Shown one piece after another: positions 15,929-24,196 of a stretch of 47,641 nucleotides of DNA; the first letter of the stretch is position 1, and every line of letters starts with the position of its first letter. The stretch lies in contig JAFQXV010000012.1 of the NCBI GenBank assembly GCA_017406775.1, forward strand, positions 1 through 47,641, written 5' to 3'. The stretch is from Candidatus Saccharimonadota bacterium (GTDB lineage: Bacteria; Patescibacteriota; Saccharimonadia; Saccharimonadales; Saccharimonadaceae). A model generated the notes under the pieces. That model saw nothing but the letters and a program-made list of their open reading frames with translations, did not search any database and was not told where the DNA came from. Both the position numbers and the translations under genes were made by a program.

Positions 15929-16909
15929 CTATTTGTCCCAATCAAACCCTTCACCGTAGTGTCCCCATTTGGCGGTTTGTTCGTAAATCGGACGTTTTAA
16001 ATCTAAGAATTTAATAATGCCACGCGGCGATAAGTCGTAGCCTTCAATTTCTTCGGGTTTGTCATCTATAATCACTGTTTTTTCCAGTGGTTGATCATGA
16101 CCAATTGCATAGGCAAGACGCACCAAAACTTCATGAGCATTACGTTTGCGAAGATAATCTACCGCAACTTTTCTGGCCATATAAGCGGCGGAGCGATCCA
16201 CTTTGCTTGGATCCTTGCCGGAATAGCAACCACCACCAATAGCTACGCGTGGCCCGTAATTATCTACAATCAATTTACGACCAGTTAGCCCAGTGTCTGC
16301 ATCAAATCCACCCTGATTCCAATCTCCAGCCGGGTTGATATGAAGCTTGATGGCGTGCTTCGGACTATCTTCTTCTAGCCCATTTTTCCTAATAAACTCT
16401 CGTACTAGTTTTTCTAGTTCATCGTGCGGCACATTCTGGAAGCTTGCCACAATTGAATCAATCGAGCCGTCTGGCGCAATCGTAATCTGAGTCTTGCCAT
16501 CATACGGATACTTATCATAAATGAATTGATTTAGCCTACGCGAAAGCACGACTTCCCTAGGTAGCATTTCTGGGGTTTCGTCGCAAGCGTAGCCAATCAT
16601 AATTCCCTGATCGCCTGCGCCGCCTGTATCTACGCCTTGGGCAATCTCTGGTGATTGCTTAACAATTTTAGTGTGGACTTCTATCTCATCGCCCGCGATA
16701 CGGCGTACGATTGCCGGGATATCAATATCCTCCGCCGTAGAAGTAATCTCGCCAGTTACAAAGACCACGCCGTGCCCACCGCAAGTTTCGGCCGCCACCC
16801 GTGCTTCCGGATCTTGGGCTAGGTATGCATCCAAAATCGCATCACTAATTTGGTCACAAAGTTTATCTGGGTGTTTTGGAGAAACGCTCTCCGCAGTTCT
16901 ATAGAACAT
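15929..16909 (-). CDS. metK: S-adenosylmethionine synthetase
   Basis: Makes S-adenosylmethionine from methionine and ATP in the cytoplasm. Motifs present: the N-terminal ATP/Met region ESVSPKHPDKLCDQISD, the P-loop-like GAGDQGIMIGYA, GGCYSGKDPSKVDRSAAY with catalytic Lys/Asp residues, and the C-terminal IGHDQPL. At 326 residues it is well below the usual ~380-400, but all three repeats of the fold seem represented, so it is a compact form, not a fragment. AAAGGAAAGAT precedes the ATG, which is embedded in the predicted P1 helix of an upstream SAM riboswitch. Confidence 0.93.
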   Translation of the reverse strand: MFYRTAESVSPKHPDKLCDQISDAILDAYLAQDPEARVAAETCGGHGVVFVTGEITSTAEDIDIPAIVRRIAGDEIEVHTKIVKQSPEIAQGVDTGGAGDQGIMIGYACDETPEMLPREVVLSRRLNQFIYDKYPYDGKTQITIAPDGSIDSIVASFQNVPHDELEKLVREFIRKNGLEEDSPKHAIKLHINPAGDWNQGGFDADTGLTGRKLIVDNYGPRVAIGGGCYSGKDPSKVDRSAAYMARKVAVDYLRKRNAHEVLVRLAYAIGHDQPLEKTVIIDDKPEEIEGYDLSPRGIIKFLDLKRPIYEQTAKWGHYGEGFDWDK

Positions 16910-16998
16910 ATCTTTCCTTTCTGGTCGGACTTACCACCTTGGCTTTAGGCTAGGTTGGTAGGGGGTCACCGGGCCGCTCCCTCACCCCTTCTTGATAT
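16908..16998 (-). promoter_or_regulatory. SAM-I/SAM-IV-type riboswitch before metK
   Basis: On the minus strand the leader carries the SAM-clan core AGGGAGCGGCCCGGTGA (kink-turn side of P2), an outer GGGG/CCCC P2 pairing, CCAACC, and AAGGTGGTAAGTCC, as in S-box RNAs. P3 pairs UACCA-CCU with AGG-UGGUA. P4 is tiny (CC AGAAA GG). P1 can form from AUAUC (16998-16994) and GAUAU (16912-16908), which includes the first two bases of the metK start codon. The inferred action is translational repression by SAM. Confidence 0.8.
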
Positions 16999-17014
16999 TA
17001 ATATTGTGATGACT

Positions 17015-17023
17015 ATTATAGCA
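17015..17023 (-). promoter_or_regulatory. Extended -10 promoter of metK
   Basis: TGCTATAAT on the minus strand. Start predicted near 17008, giving a ~100-nt leader that is essentially the riboswitch. Confidence 0.6.
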
Positions 17024-17039
17024 CACTATAGACTGATTA

Positions 17040-17663
17040 TTATTTCTTTGCTTTCTTTGCTCGTGCGCGCTTTTTGCTAGCCAGCCTACGGGCTTCTTTG
17101 CGTGCAATCTCGTCTTCCTTTTCTTGTGAGCGGTTGTGTACTCCATAAATCAAACTAGTGGCCCCTACTATTAGCATATAGGCACCAAAGAATCTAATAA
17201 AAGTAGTTATTTCAAACTTGCCAGCATTTAGGATTACTATACCAATCACACAGCCACAAACCCCAGCAAACACACGGATGAAGCGGTCTGTTGGATCTAC
17301 CGTAGATAAGAACCCATGGAAAATATCAATAATCCCAGAAACAATCGTATATACAGAAATAATAATTAAACTGTTAGTGATATTATTTTTTGCAAAGAAC
17401 AACAATGCAAGTGCAGCCACAACGTCAATTAAAGCATCAATAATTGAATTTACCCAGCCGTGCTTTTTGGTAGAACCATAGAGCGCCCCCACGGCATCCA
17501 CAATCCCCATCAAAAGTAGCAATACGCTTACGGTAGCAATTACGCTCTGCATGTCAGCCAGCCCACCAAACAAAGCAAAGCAGCCAAATAATACCGCCAG
17601 CGCCCCTCTAAAAATAAATACTAACCAATGTTTGTCTATAAATCTGCGATTAATTTTTGCCAT
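17040..17663 (-). CDS. HdeD/DUF308-family membrane protein
   Basis: 207 residues, with about six membrane helices in three pairs (FRGALAVLFGCFALFGGL, VLLLLMGIVDAVGAL, LIDVVAALALLFFA, LIIISVYTIVSGIIDIFHG and two more) and a strongly basic cytosolic tail (KKRARAKKAKK). The helix-pair arrangement matches DUF308/HdeD proteins, implicated in acid or stress tolerance in enterobacteria; the role here is unknown. Shine-Dalgarno AAAGGAAT precedes the ATG, and the promoter is at 17690-17718. Confidence 0.75.
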   Translation of the reverse strand: MAKINRRFIDKHWLVFIFRGALAVLFGCFALFGGLADMQSVIATVSVLLLLMGIVDAVGALYGSTKKHGWVNSIIDALIDVVAALALLFFAKNNITNSLIIISVYTIVSGIIDIFHGFLSTVDPTDRFIRVFAGVCGCVIGIVILNAGKFEITTFIRFFGAYMLIVGATSLIYGVHNRSQEKEDEIARKEARRLASKKRARAKKAKK

Positions 17664-17689
17664 AAAAATTCCTTTTATTACTTATGTTT

Positions 17690-17718
17690 ATTGTAGCACC
17701 TATTGACATATAATGCAA
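17690..17718 (-). promoter_or_regulatory. Promoter of HdeD-like gene
   Basis: TTGCAT, 17-base spacer, TGC-TACAAT on the minus strand. The leader is ~20 nt with a Shine-Dalgarno. Confidence 0.6.
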
Positions 17719-17731
17719 AACGTGCTATAAT
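17703..17731 (+). promoter_or_regulatory. Consensus promoter pointing antisense into femX operon
   Basis: TTGACA, 17-base spacer and TATAAT with an extended TGC: a full consensus on the plus strand. Nothing coding follows on that strand; transcripts would run antisense to the femX gene ending at 17739. Confidence 0.5.
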
Positions 17732-17738
17732 AAATATA

Positions 17739-18755
17739 TTATACGTGACGAATCTTTTTTCTAACTGATTCTACGATTTTAGTCTTTTGGTATACTAAAG
17801 GTTTTAAAACTAGATCGTGCGCGGGTGTATATCTTAATTCTTCACACCCAAACGAGCGTTTAAATTCACTCACTCCATAAAAGCGATGGTCTTTTTCATC
17901 TGGCTCTACGATGCCCCATAAATTGTATCTAACGCAACCGCGTTTTCTTGCTTCGTCCATGGCGGCCATATGTAGCAGAGGCGCTGCCGAATACTTAGTT
18001 CCAAGTGCGGAAGATACCCCGTAATGGTAACTAGCCTCCGGTCCGTAGAAAATCATAAAATTTTGCGCCAATATTTCGCCGTCTTTCTTGGCAGTATAAA
18101 TTATTACCTCATCGTTTTTGCGAAAGGCCTCAAACTGCCTAGTTAAAAAGTCGCTAGAAAAAGCAACGTATTGCTGACGTTTGGCATGCAATCTCTCCAA
18201 TTTGCAAAAATCCTTAATTGCCACGTCACTAGTCTCGGCAGTAATCTCTACTTCGTTTTTCTCTGCCTTGCGCAGTTTGCGCCTAAATCCTTGCGAAGCC
18301 CCAGCTAAAATTTCTTCTTTACTCTTGGTTAAATCTAGAACACCTGCAAATTCTACCGACAAATACATCGGCGCTTTTTTGAGTCCGAGTTTCTGCATCA
18401 ACTTTAGAGATTTATCAGATAACTCTAATTGTGGCCGCACTCGTACAAACGCACAGTTAAAACGTTTCCCTTGCTCTTTAATGTCGGAAAAAGTTATTTT
18501 TACAACATTATGTTCATTCCAATCTAAAATCGGTCCACCTGCAATCGCTAAATACGTACCGCGCTTGGCGGTTTCTACTACACCAGCATATGCTCCGACA
18601 ATCTTTTTTTCATCCATGATTAAGCGGCGAACTACTTGCTTGCCCCTAGCAAGGTGAAACTCGTAAAAATCCCACGATTGCAAAAAATTAGCTTCTTGGT
18701 GCGATTTAATAAATTTATCCCACTCTTCTCTGTTAGTGGCATCTAGAACTTTCAT
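17739..18755 (-). CDS. FemAB-family peptidyltransferase (second copy)
   Basis: 338 residues with two GNAT-like halves typical of FemX/FemA/MurM, which add amino acids from aminoacyl-tRNA to the lipid II stem peptide. Features: EANFLQSWDFYEFH near the N-terminus, GGPILDW, FVRVRPQL, a basic helix RRKLRKAEK, and the terminal RYNLWGI...HRFYGVSEFKRSFG. It is paralogous to the preceding gene, overlaps it by ATGA and has AGGAGG before its start. It is last in the murF operon. Amino-acid specificity cannot be read from sequence. Confidence 0.88.
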   Translation of the reverse strand: MKVLDATNREEWDKFIKSHQEANFLQSWDFYEFHLARGKQVVRRLIMDEKKIVGAYAGVVETAKRGTYLAIAGGPILDWNEHNVVKITFSDIKEQGKRFNCAFVRVRPQLELSDKSLKLMQKLGLKKAPMYLSVEFAGVLDLTKSKEEILAGASQGFRRKLRKAEKNEVEITAETSDVAIKDFCKLERLHAKRQQYVAFSSDFLTRQFEAFRKNDEVIIYTAKKDGEILAQNFMIFYGPEASYHYGVSSALGTKYSAAPLLHMAAMDEARKRGCVRYNLWGIVEPDEKDHRFYGVSEFKRSFGCEELRYTPAHDLVLKPLVYQKTKIVESVRKKIRHV

Positions 18756-19726
18756 AAGTGCCTCCTTTTTTTGCGCGCCGTCTCCACGATTAGGTCTTTT
18801 AAATATCCCGCACGTGAAATTACTAAATCATGTGCTGGCACGTATTCTACGATCTCTCCGCCAAACCCCGTCTTAAAAGTCGTTACCCCGGCGTAACGAT
18901 GGTTAGGTTGGCCGGCCGGTGCGATCCCCCACAAATTAAATCGCTTATACCCCGCTTTTTTTAAGTCCAGCATCGCTTGCCAAAGCAAGGCATAGGCGCC
19001 CGGCAGTTTTCGATTTAAAGGTGTGGAAGCCGCTTCGTAATAATCACCCTCTTCTCCATCTTTAATAATTAAGCCATAGGCAATTTTTTCTCCCTTGGCG
19101 GTTTCAGCCACATAAATAACGGCATTGTCTTTAAACGCTTCCCTTTCTGCCATTAAGGTATCAAGATTTGGTGGTACAAAATTTTGTCGCCTCGCTGTTT
19201 CTAATTGTACTTGGTGAAATTCCTTAAAAATCTTTTCAGAATTGCTACACGTAACCTTGATCCCTAATTTGTTCGCCCGGCGCACCTCGTAGCGCGTTTG
19301 ACGGCGCATTTCCGCCAGCAGTTCTTCTTCTGTTTTAGTCAAATTTATCATTACAGTGTGTTCTGCAGCTAGATGCATAGGCGATTTTTTTAGCCCCAAT
19401 TCTTCTAAGACATTAGCCGTTTTGCTACCAGCCAAAATTTGAGGCCGAATCCTCACAAAAACACATTTTTCTGCTTTGGCGATTTCGCTAAGTTTTTTTA
19501 TGACTAAACGCGCGGTAGTTTTATTCTCCCAATCTATTAATGGTCCACACGGTATTTCGGCATAGCGTCCACGCTTAGCGTCACGGACAATGATTAAGGC
19601 GTACCCCTTTCCATCAAAATCTTCTACTATGGTTTTGGCGCCGATTAAGTTATTCATCTTGGCATAACTAGGCGATTGCAAAAAATTTGCTTCCGGAAAC
19701 TTAGCTACCACCTGTTCCCATTTCAT
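18752..19726 (-). CDS. FemAB-family peptidyltransferase (first copy)
   Basis: 324 residues, same architecture as its neighbour: EANFLQSPSYAKMN, CGPLIDW, FVRIRPQIL, TRYEVRRANKLG, and the C-terminal RFNLWGIAPAGQPNHRYAGV. It probably adds one residue of a peptidoglycan cross-bridge using charged tRNA at the membrane face. Two copies suggest a bridge of at least two steps, as with FemX/FemA. It overlaps DegT upstream and femX downstream by ATGA; GGAGG lies ten bases before the ATG. Confidence 0.88.
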   Translation of the reverse strand: MKWEQVVAKFPEANFLQSPSYAKMNNLIGAKTIVEDFDGKGYALIIVRDAKRGRYAEIPCGPLIDWENKTTARLVIKKLSEIAKAEKCVFVRIRPQILAGSKTANVLEELGLKKSPMHLAAEHTVMINLTKTEEELLAEMRRQTRYEVRRANKLGIKVTCSNSEKIFKEFHQVQLETARRQNFVPPNLDTLMAEREAFKDNAVIYVAETAKGEKIAYGLIIKDGEEGDYYEAASTPLNRKLPGAYALLWQAMLDLKKAGYKRFNLWGIAPAGQPNHRYAGVTTFKTGFGGEIVEYVPAHDLVISRAGYLKDLIVETARKKRRHL

Positions 19727-20898
19727 GCTTTTTCCTCCAAGTACTTTTCAATAATTTTGATTGCCGGTTCCAGGTTCTTTTTACGATAATACTTAGGTAT
19801 GTTAATAATATGCTCGGCGGCGTAAACTGCGTTTCTGCAATCTTTTTCTGGAAAATGCACTTTTTTATAATACCTTACCGGCGAAACCGGTTTTTCGTAC
19901 CAAAATCCATCAAAATAATAACCAGCTTCCTTTAGTTCTGCTAATAATTTATCCCTATCATGGACTAGATAAAAATTTCTTAAAGGTTTTTCGCCCGCTC
20001 TGCTTAAGCCCTTAATTTGCATCAATGCACGTTTGGCCTCAAATTTGCTCAATCTTCTTTTTAGGTCCAACTTACTATCGGCGGATCTTTCTACTAAATG
20101 TATTTTTAATAAGATTTTCATCAATACGCCACCCAGGTGTATGGTGGTTAGTTTGCGGCAAACAAGTCCAAAAAATGGATATAGCCTTGCCCTTAGATGG
20201 TCTCTTAGTCTCGGAAGTTTATTAGGCGCCTCAATTGTATTTTTACAGGGTTGGCGCAGCACTAGTGCCCCGCCGGCTACCGTATCTATAGACTTTTCTT
20301 TACCAAATGAGAGTACCGTTGCGGCTCCTACCGTCCCAACCTCGCGACCATCTATATATTTTACGCCCGCCGAATGAGCTAAATCTTCTATGATGGTTAA
20401 GCCGTGTTCCGCGGCGAATTTCTCTATCGCTACTATGTCAACGGGATTCCCTAGGGTATTTTGTATGATGATTCCTTTTATCATATTTGTAGTTGGGTTC
20501 GTCTTCTCTGCAGTAGATTCCGTCTCTTTCGTAGTATCTCTTATTGCGGAATTGGTTTCAAAAGCTGCGCCAAGTGTAGTGGTTGTAAAATTTAAATCGT
20601 TTAGAGAAATGTCTACAAAGACCGGCTCTAGTTTGGCTGCCTTGACGGCCTCATATACGGCATAGCAAGTAAAGCCGTTAACTAAGATTTGGTCTCCCGG
20701 TTCAAAATAAGCCTGAAGCGCCAAAGTCAAAGCCGAACGCCCGTTTTTGGTTAGAATCGCTTTTTCTCCCCCGTACCTTTTTAATAGAAAACTTTTTAAA
20801 TCAGTTAAATCTTCTTTTCTACCCACCATAAAAGTATGCGCAAAAATCTCATCCCCAGGGTAATTGGCTGCTAGCCCTAAGAAAAAACGCCTTTTCAT
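19723..20898 (-). CDS. DegT/DnrJ/EryC1/StrS-type PLP aminotransferase
   Basis: 391 residues. The fold-type I signature is visible: TKNGRSALTLALQAYFEPGD (cofactor-phosphate loop), VNGFTCYAVYEAV, the Asp of IIEDLAHSAG, and LSFGKEKSIDTVAGG, whose Lys should hold PLP. Between strands there is an unusual Thr/Glu/Asn-rich insert (about residues 112-140) that looks disordered. Family members transaminate keto-sugars, but the conserved sugar-site context is weak and the peptidoglycan operon suggests another amine acceptor. ATGA overlaps join it to both neighbours. Confidence 0.75.
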   Translation of the reverse strand: MKRRFFLGLAANYPGDEIFAHTFMVGRKEDLTDLKSFLLKRYGGEKAILTKNGRSALTLALQAYFEPGDQILVNGFTCYAVYEAVKAAKLEPVFVDISLNDLNFTTTTLGAAFETNSAIRDTTKETESTAEKTNPTTNMIKGIIIQNTLGNPVDIVAIEKFAAEHGLTIIEDLAHSAGVKYIDGREVGTVGAATVLSFGKEKSIDTVAGGALVLRQPCKNTIEAPNKLPRLRDHLRARLYPFFGLVCRKLTTIHLGGVLMKILLKIHLVERSADSKLDLKRRLSKFEAKRALMQIKGLSRAGEKPLRNFYLVHDRDKLLAELKEAGYYFDGFWYEKPVSPVRYYKKVHFPEKDCRNAVYAAEHIINIPKYYRKKNLEPAIKIIEKYLEEKA

Positions 20899-21575
20899 GC
20901 CTTTAACCTCTTTACTAGCACAGTTAACGCTCTCGCTAGCTCATCAGGATTAGAAATGTACGGCGCATGCGTCCAGTTGGCATAAAACTTTAACTCTGCA
21001 TTAGGTAATTTTTCATACATTGTTGTAGCTTGACGCGGCGGTGTAGTAGTATCCTTTTTTCCCCATAATATGAAGGTTTTAGTTTCAACCTTGCTTAAAT
21101 CTAATTCTTTGTCGGAACTTAACATATTAGTAAGAGTCTTTTTCATGTTTTCGGGCGCCTTGGAATAATCCGTAGATCCAGTCACTTTATGAAAAATTTT
21201 ATCAACCAAAGGGATTTTTTTAAGCGGCTTACCGAGTTTAGCTAGCCCTTCCACGGCTTTTTTCTTGGCAGATGGTTCGTATACCCCAGCGGCGTCTAGT
21301 AGAATTAAATATTTTAGTTTTTCCGGCTTGGCAGCACACAGATTAAGTAGGATCCTCCCGCCATTAGAGTGCCCTAAAGCAATCGCTCCATCCGGAATTT
21401 CTCGGTCTGCCCACTTCATATAGTCGTAAATTGTGAATTCCTTATTAGATTCCTCAGTTAAACCGGGTACATGAAGCATTTTTACACTAATGCCATTCTC
21501 TCTGAGCAGGGCAAGCGTTTTTTTCCATGGTTCTACTGTGTAAGTCCATCCATGAATAATATATAAATCTGCCAT
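20895..21575 (-). CDS. Alpha/beta hydrolase
   Basis: 226 residues. HGWTYTVEPWK follows strand 3, the nucleophile elbow is GHSNGGR, the acid lies in ILWGKKDTTTPP and the His in NWTHAPYISNP. This is a complete catalytic triad. Start: the ATG at 21575, with GAGGAGG upstream; a TTG one codon earlier is in frame. No signal peptide, so cytosolic. Its place between murF and the DegT/femX genes hints at a role in envelope precursor metabolism, but the substrate is unknown. Confidence 0.8.
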   Translation of the reverse strand: MADLYIIHGWTYTVEPWKKTLALLRENGISVKMLHVPGLTEESNKEFTIYDYMKWADREIPDGAIALGHSNGGRILLNLCAAKPEKLKYLILLDAAGVYEPSAKKKAVEGLAKLGKPLKKIPLVDKIFHKVTGSTDYSKAPENMKKTLTNMLSSDKELDLSKVETKTFILWGKKDTTTPPRQATTMYEKLPNAELKFYANWTHAPYISNPDELARALTVLVKRLKA

Positions 21576-21591
21576 CAAAACCTCCTCTTCA

Positions 21592-22863
21592 TTATGAATC
21601 TAGCCCCCAGCTCTTACGACGATTCACTGCCGCCTTCTCACGCCGACATAACTTTTTGGCGTCTTTTGGATCGGCCAGTAGTTTTTCTATTACCCATTCA
21701 AGATAATGACTTCCCTTAAAAACCAGAGTTTCTTTACCAGTAATATGTTTTTCAAGATAATCCAGTGCCTTACGCGGATCTAAAGTAGTAATCGCCGAAA
21801 CTCCCAGCGCCTTAAGCTCTGGTGCCGTGTATTTTTTAGTACGTTTGCCTACTAAGATTACTTTTTCGGGCTTAACGTCTGCGATTAAATGGGCTAGCTT
21901 CTTATGCTCTTCCCCAGTTAGTGAGCCTTGATCTACGATGTCGCCGATAATTAACCATTTATGCTCGGCATGCATCCGCTTTACCATATCTAAAATTGAT
22001 GCTACCGAGATCAAATGCGCATTATAGCTGCTATCTACAATATCAATACCTTTTTTGCCTTTAAAATGCGAGCATCTGCCAGGCGCCATCCGAATCCCCG
22101 TAAAGTCTGCCTTAAATGGAAGTTTTAAATATTTCATCAAATTTTGTAAAACTAAGAGGTTAAATGCGATATCCCTAGGCTCCGGATGGTTAAAATGAAA
22201 AGTAGTGTCGCCGTAGGTAAAATCAGTAGAATCGGGATAAACTACATATTTTTTTAGCTCACTTTTTTTGATTTCTATTACTTTAGCTTTGATGCTACCA
22301 GTGGCAGTCTTCATTAGTTTTGAATCTGCATCTATATAAACTAATTTTGAAGTATTTTGCGGCAGTGTGGCAAACTCCGCCGTAATCGCTTCATCCAAAT
22401 CCTTAAATTTCCCTTCTTCAACTACTTTTTCAAATTGCACTGCGTGGGAGCGCCCAATCGACACCCAAATAGTTACCTCGGGTTTTAGCCATTTAGCCAA
22501 AAACTCTGCCTCGTGCGGACGTTCGCCATCTATCTCAACTACGTAAAATTTTTCCTTGTATTTTTTAAATAAGCCTTTAAAGGGGGCTGCAATAAAAAGC
22601 CAAAGCCAGTACAATCTTGACCCCCTCACGCCCTTTAGTCCCAATAAATCAAAAGAAATTCCAAAAGCAGAGTTAGCATCATGTGAATAATGTGCCTTTT
22701 TCCCCATTTCGTGCTCTAAGAGATTAAGCATTGTGGTTTTACCGGCGGAGCCAGTAACGGCGATTACTCTAGGGTGCCACCGTCTAAAAACCCGGTCGGC
22801 AAAATGTCGAAAATATCCTGCAGCCACGAAATAAAAACGCTTTTTAAATTTAGCGATATTCAT
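21592..22863 (-). CDS. murF: MurF-like Mur ligase
   Basis: 423 residues. P-loop AVTGSAGKTTMLNLLEHEM, the Mur-ligase ATP/Mg region EIDGERPHEAEFL, the second domain MAPGRCSHFKGKKGIDIVDSSYNA and the C-terminal domain IIGDIVDQGS. MurF adds D-Ala-D-Ala to UDP-MurNAc-tripeptide. The N-terminal UDP-binding domain is replaced by a short basic/aromatic stretch, so it could also be a related Mur ligase acting on a different precursor. Start 22863, fixed by TGCTATAAT six bases upstream. First gene of the five-gene operon. Confidence 0.78.
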   Translation of the reverse strand: MNIAKFKKRFYFVAAGYFRHFADRVFRRWHPRVIAVTGSAGKTTMLNLLEHEMGKKAHYSHDANSAFGISFDLLGLKGVRGSRLYWLWLFIAAPFKGLFKKYKEKFYVVEIDGERPHEAEFLAKWLKPEVTIWVSIGRSHAVQFEKVVEEGKFKDLDEAITAEFATLPQNTSKLVYIDADSKLMKTATGSIKAKVIEIKKSELKKYVVYPDSTDFTYGDTTFHFNHPEPRDIAFNLLVLQNLMKYLKLPFKADFTGIRMAPGRCSHFKGKKGIDIVDSSYNAHLISVASILDMVKRMHAEHKWLIIGDIVDQGSLTGEEHKKLAHLIADVKPEKVILVGKRTKKYTAPELKALGVSAITTLDPRKALDYLEKHITGKETLVFKGSHYLEWVIEKLLADPKDAKKLCRREKAAVNRRKSWGLDS

Positions 22864-22869
22864 AAAAAT

Positions 22870-22878
22870 ATTATAGCA
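22870..22878 (-). promoter_or_regulatory. Extended -10 promoter of murF operon
   Basis: TGCTATAAT on the minus strand, six bases before the ATG. Confidence 0.6.
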
Positions 22879-22902
22879 CAACTTGCTTTTTTATTAAAAG
22901 TG

Positions 22903-22941
22903 TGATATAATAACAATGCGGAGTCCGTTCAGGACTTTTTT
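22903..22941 (+). promoter_or_regulatory. Promoter and 5' hairpin of the gene at 22977
   Basis: TGATATAAT (22903-22911) predicts a start near 22918. AGTCC GTTCA GGACT (22922-22936), extended by G-U pairs and followed by six T, sits at the extreme 5' end like an early terminator. The Shine-Dalgarno AAGGGGGAG comes ~30 nt later. Confidence 0.5.
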
Positions 22942-22976
22942 CACGTTCTTTAAAACTATTTCTAGAAGGGGGAGTT

Positions 22977-24155
22977 ATGAAGAGTAATCTTTGGACAGCA
23001 ATTATTGCAGGTGGACAGGGGACGCGCTTGTTCCCTATCAGCCACGAGCATCGGCCCAAGCAGTTTTGTCGTCTGGATGAGCGCAATACCTTTATCCAGG
23101 CAGTGATTGAGAACTTCACTAAAGTAGGCGTTAAGCCTACCCACATTGTGGTAATCACCACAAACGACAATCAGACCAACCTGGCTAAGCAGCAGGCTTT
23201 GCCTAGGGGCGTGTTGTCTCAGAACATCGTGCAGATCAGCCCCGATTACGGTTATGCTGGGGCGATGGTCAAGGCTTCGGAGTTCATTGTAAGGCATGAT
23301 CCAAGTGCAATTGTCATCAATACGCCTTCAGACCAATATCTGGATGCTAACGATGACTTTGCTCTCACAATTCAGCGAGCAATCGACGCGGCTAAGCAGA
23401 ACCACGCTGTGATCGTGGGCGTTAAGGTTAACGACCTAGTTACGGCTATGGGTTGCGGCCATGCGCTCTACGAGGAATCCGAGGATGATTGTTTCCAGGT
23501 AACTGGATTCGTGGAAAAACCGAGCCGTGAGAAGGCAGACCAGATTATGCGCCAGGGCAACTCTGCTTGCAATACTGGCATCAACGTCTGGAAGGCTTCA
23601 ACAGTGATTGCTGCCACTGAGGGCATGAGCCTAAAAGGCCTCGAAACCGACGCGTTGATGCGCGCTCTCGGTGATAAAAAGATCGCCGTGGGCAATTTCG
23701 AATGGCACGACTGCGGCACCCTTAAGTCGCTCTACGAGATTTCGCGCAAGACTCCCAACCATAAAAATGCCAATCTGGGAGATGGCGAGTTCGAGCGTAA
23801 CAACTGTCGTGGCAGCCTGCTCTATGCCTCACATGGCACAGAGCTCAGGGTTACTGGCGCCCGTGACGATGCAGTCGTCTTCACGGTGATTGATGAGAAA
23901 CCAATCATCGTGGTGGCCAAGCTGGCCGAAAGCCAGCGTATTAAGGACCTGGCCGACGACTTCCAGCGTCACAAGGCCATCTTTAGCGACGACTTTTCGT
24001 TTGGTGCACGCAACAACATCGTGTTGGCCTCCAACGTTTCTGACGATCTTACGGTAGGTTTTGTGGGCGTAACCAACTACGCTGTTTACGTGCACAAGCA
24101 TCGTGATGGTGCACTTGAAGCAGTGGTTTCCCAGCAGCTCACTGCTCAGCGCTAG
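22977..24155 (+). CDS. manC: Mannose-1-phosphate guanylyltransferase
   Basis: 392 residues. Makes GDP-mannose from mannose-1-phosphate and GTP. The nucleotidyltransferase signature AGGQGTRLFPISHEHRPKQF covers residues ~11-30. NTPSDQYL (metal/sugar site), VTGFVEKPS and NTGINVWKA follow, and a left-handed beta-helix-like C-terminus ends the protein. It may supply mannose for surface glycans. Divergent from murF. It is GC-richer with different codon preference than its neighbours and has a strong Shine-Dalgarno, as do phoH and the 5101 gene. Confidence 0.85.
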   Translation: MKSNLWTAIIAGGQGTRLFPISHEHRPKQFCRLDERNTFIQAVIENFTKVGVKPTHIVVITTNDNQTNLAKQQALPRGVLSQNIVQISPDYGYAGAMVKASEFIVRHDPSAIVINTPSDQYLDANDDFALTIQRAIDAAKQNHAVIVGVKVNDLVTAMGCGHALYEESEDDCFQVTGFVEKPSREKADQIMRQGNSACNTGINVWKASTVIAATEGMSLKGLETDALMRALGDKKIAVGNFEWHDCGTLKSLYEISRKTPNHKNANLGDGEFERNNCRGSLLYASHGTELRVTGARDDAVVFTVIDEKPIIVVAKLAESQRIKDLADDFQRHKAIFSDDFSFGARNNIVLASNVSDDLTVGFVGVTNYAVYVHKHRDGALEAVVSQQLTAQR

Positions 24156-24161
24156 AAATAG

Positions 24162-24187
24162 AAATCCCCCCGCATCTGCGGGGGGAT
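24162..24187. terminator. Bidirectional terminator manC / rpsJ
   Basis: AAATCCCCCCGCA / TGCGGGGGGATTT, a 12-13 bp stem with minimal loop and T/A tails on both sides. Confidence 0.85.
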
Positions 24188-24196
24188 TTTCAATTA

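Noticed and set aside
18181-18657. Plus-strand 158-codon ORF opposite femX, near the antisense promoter
   Set aside because: No Shine-Dalgarno or recognisable motif; composition follows the reverse of femX codons.
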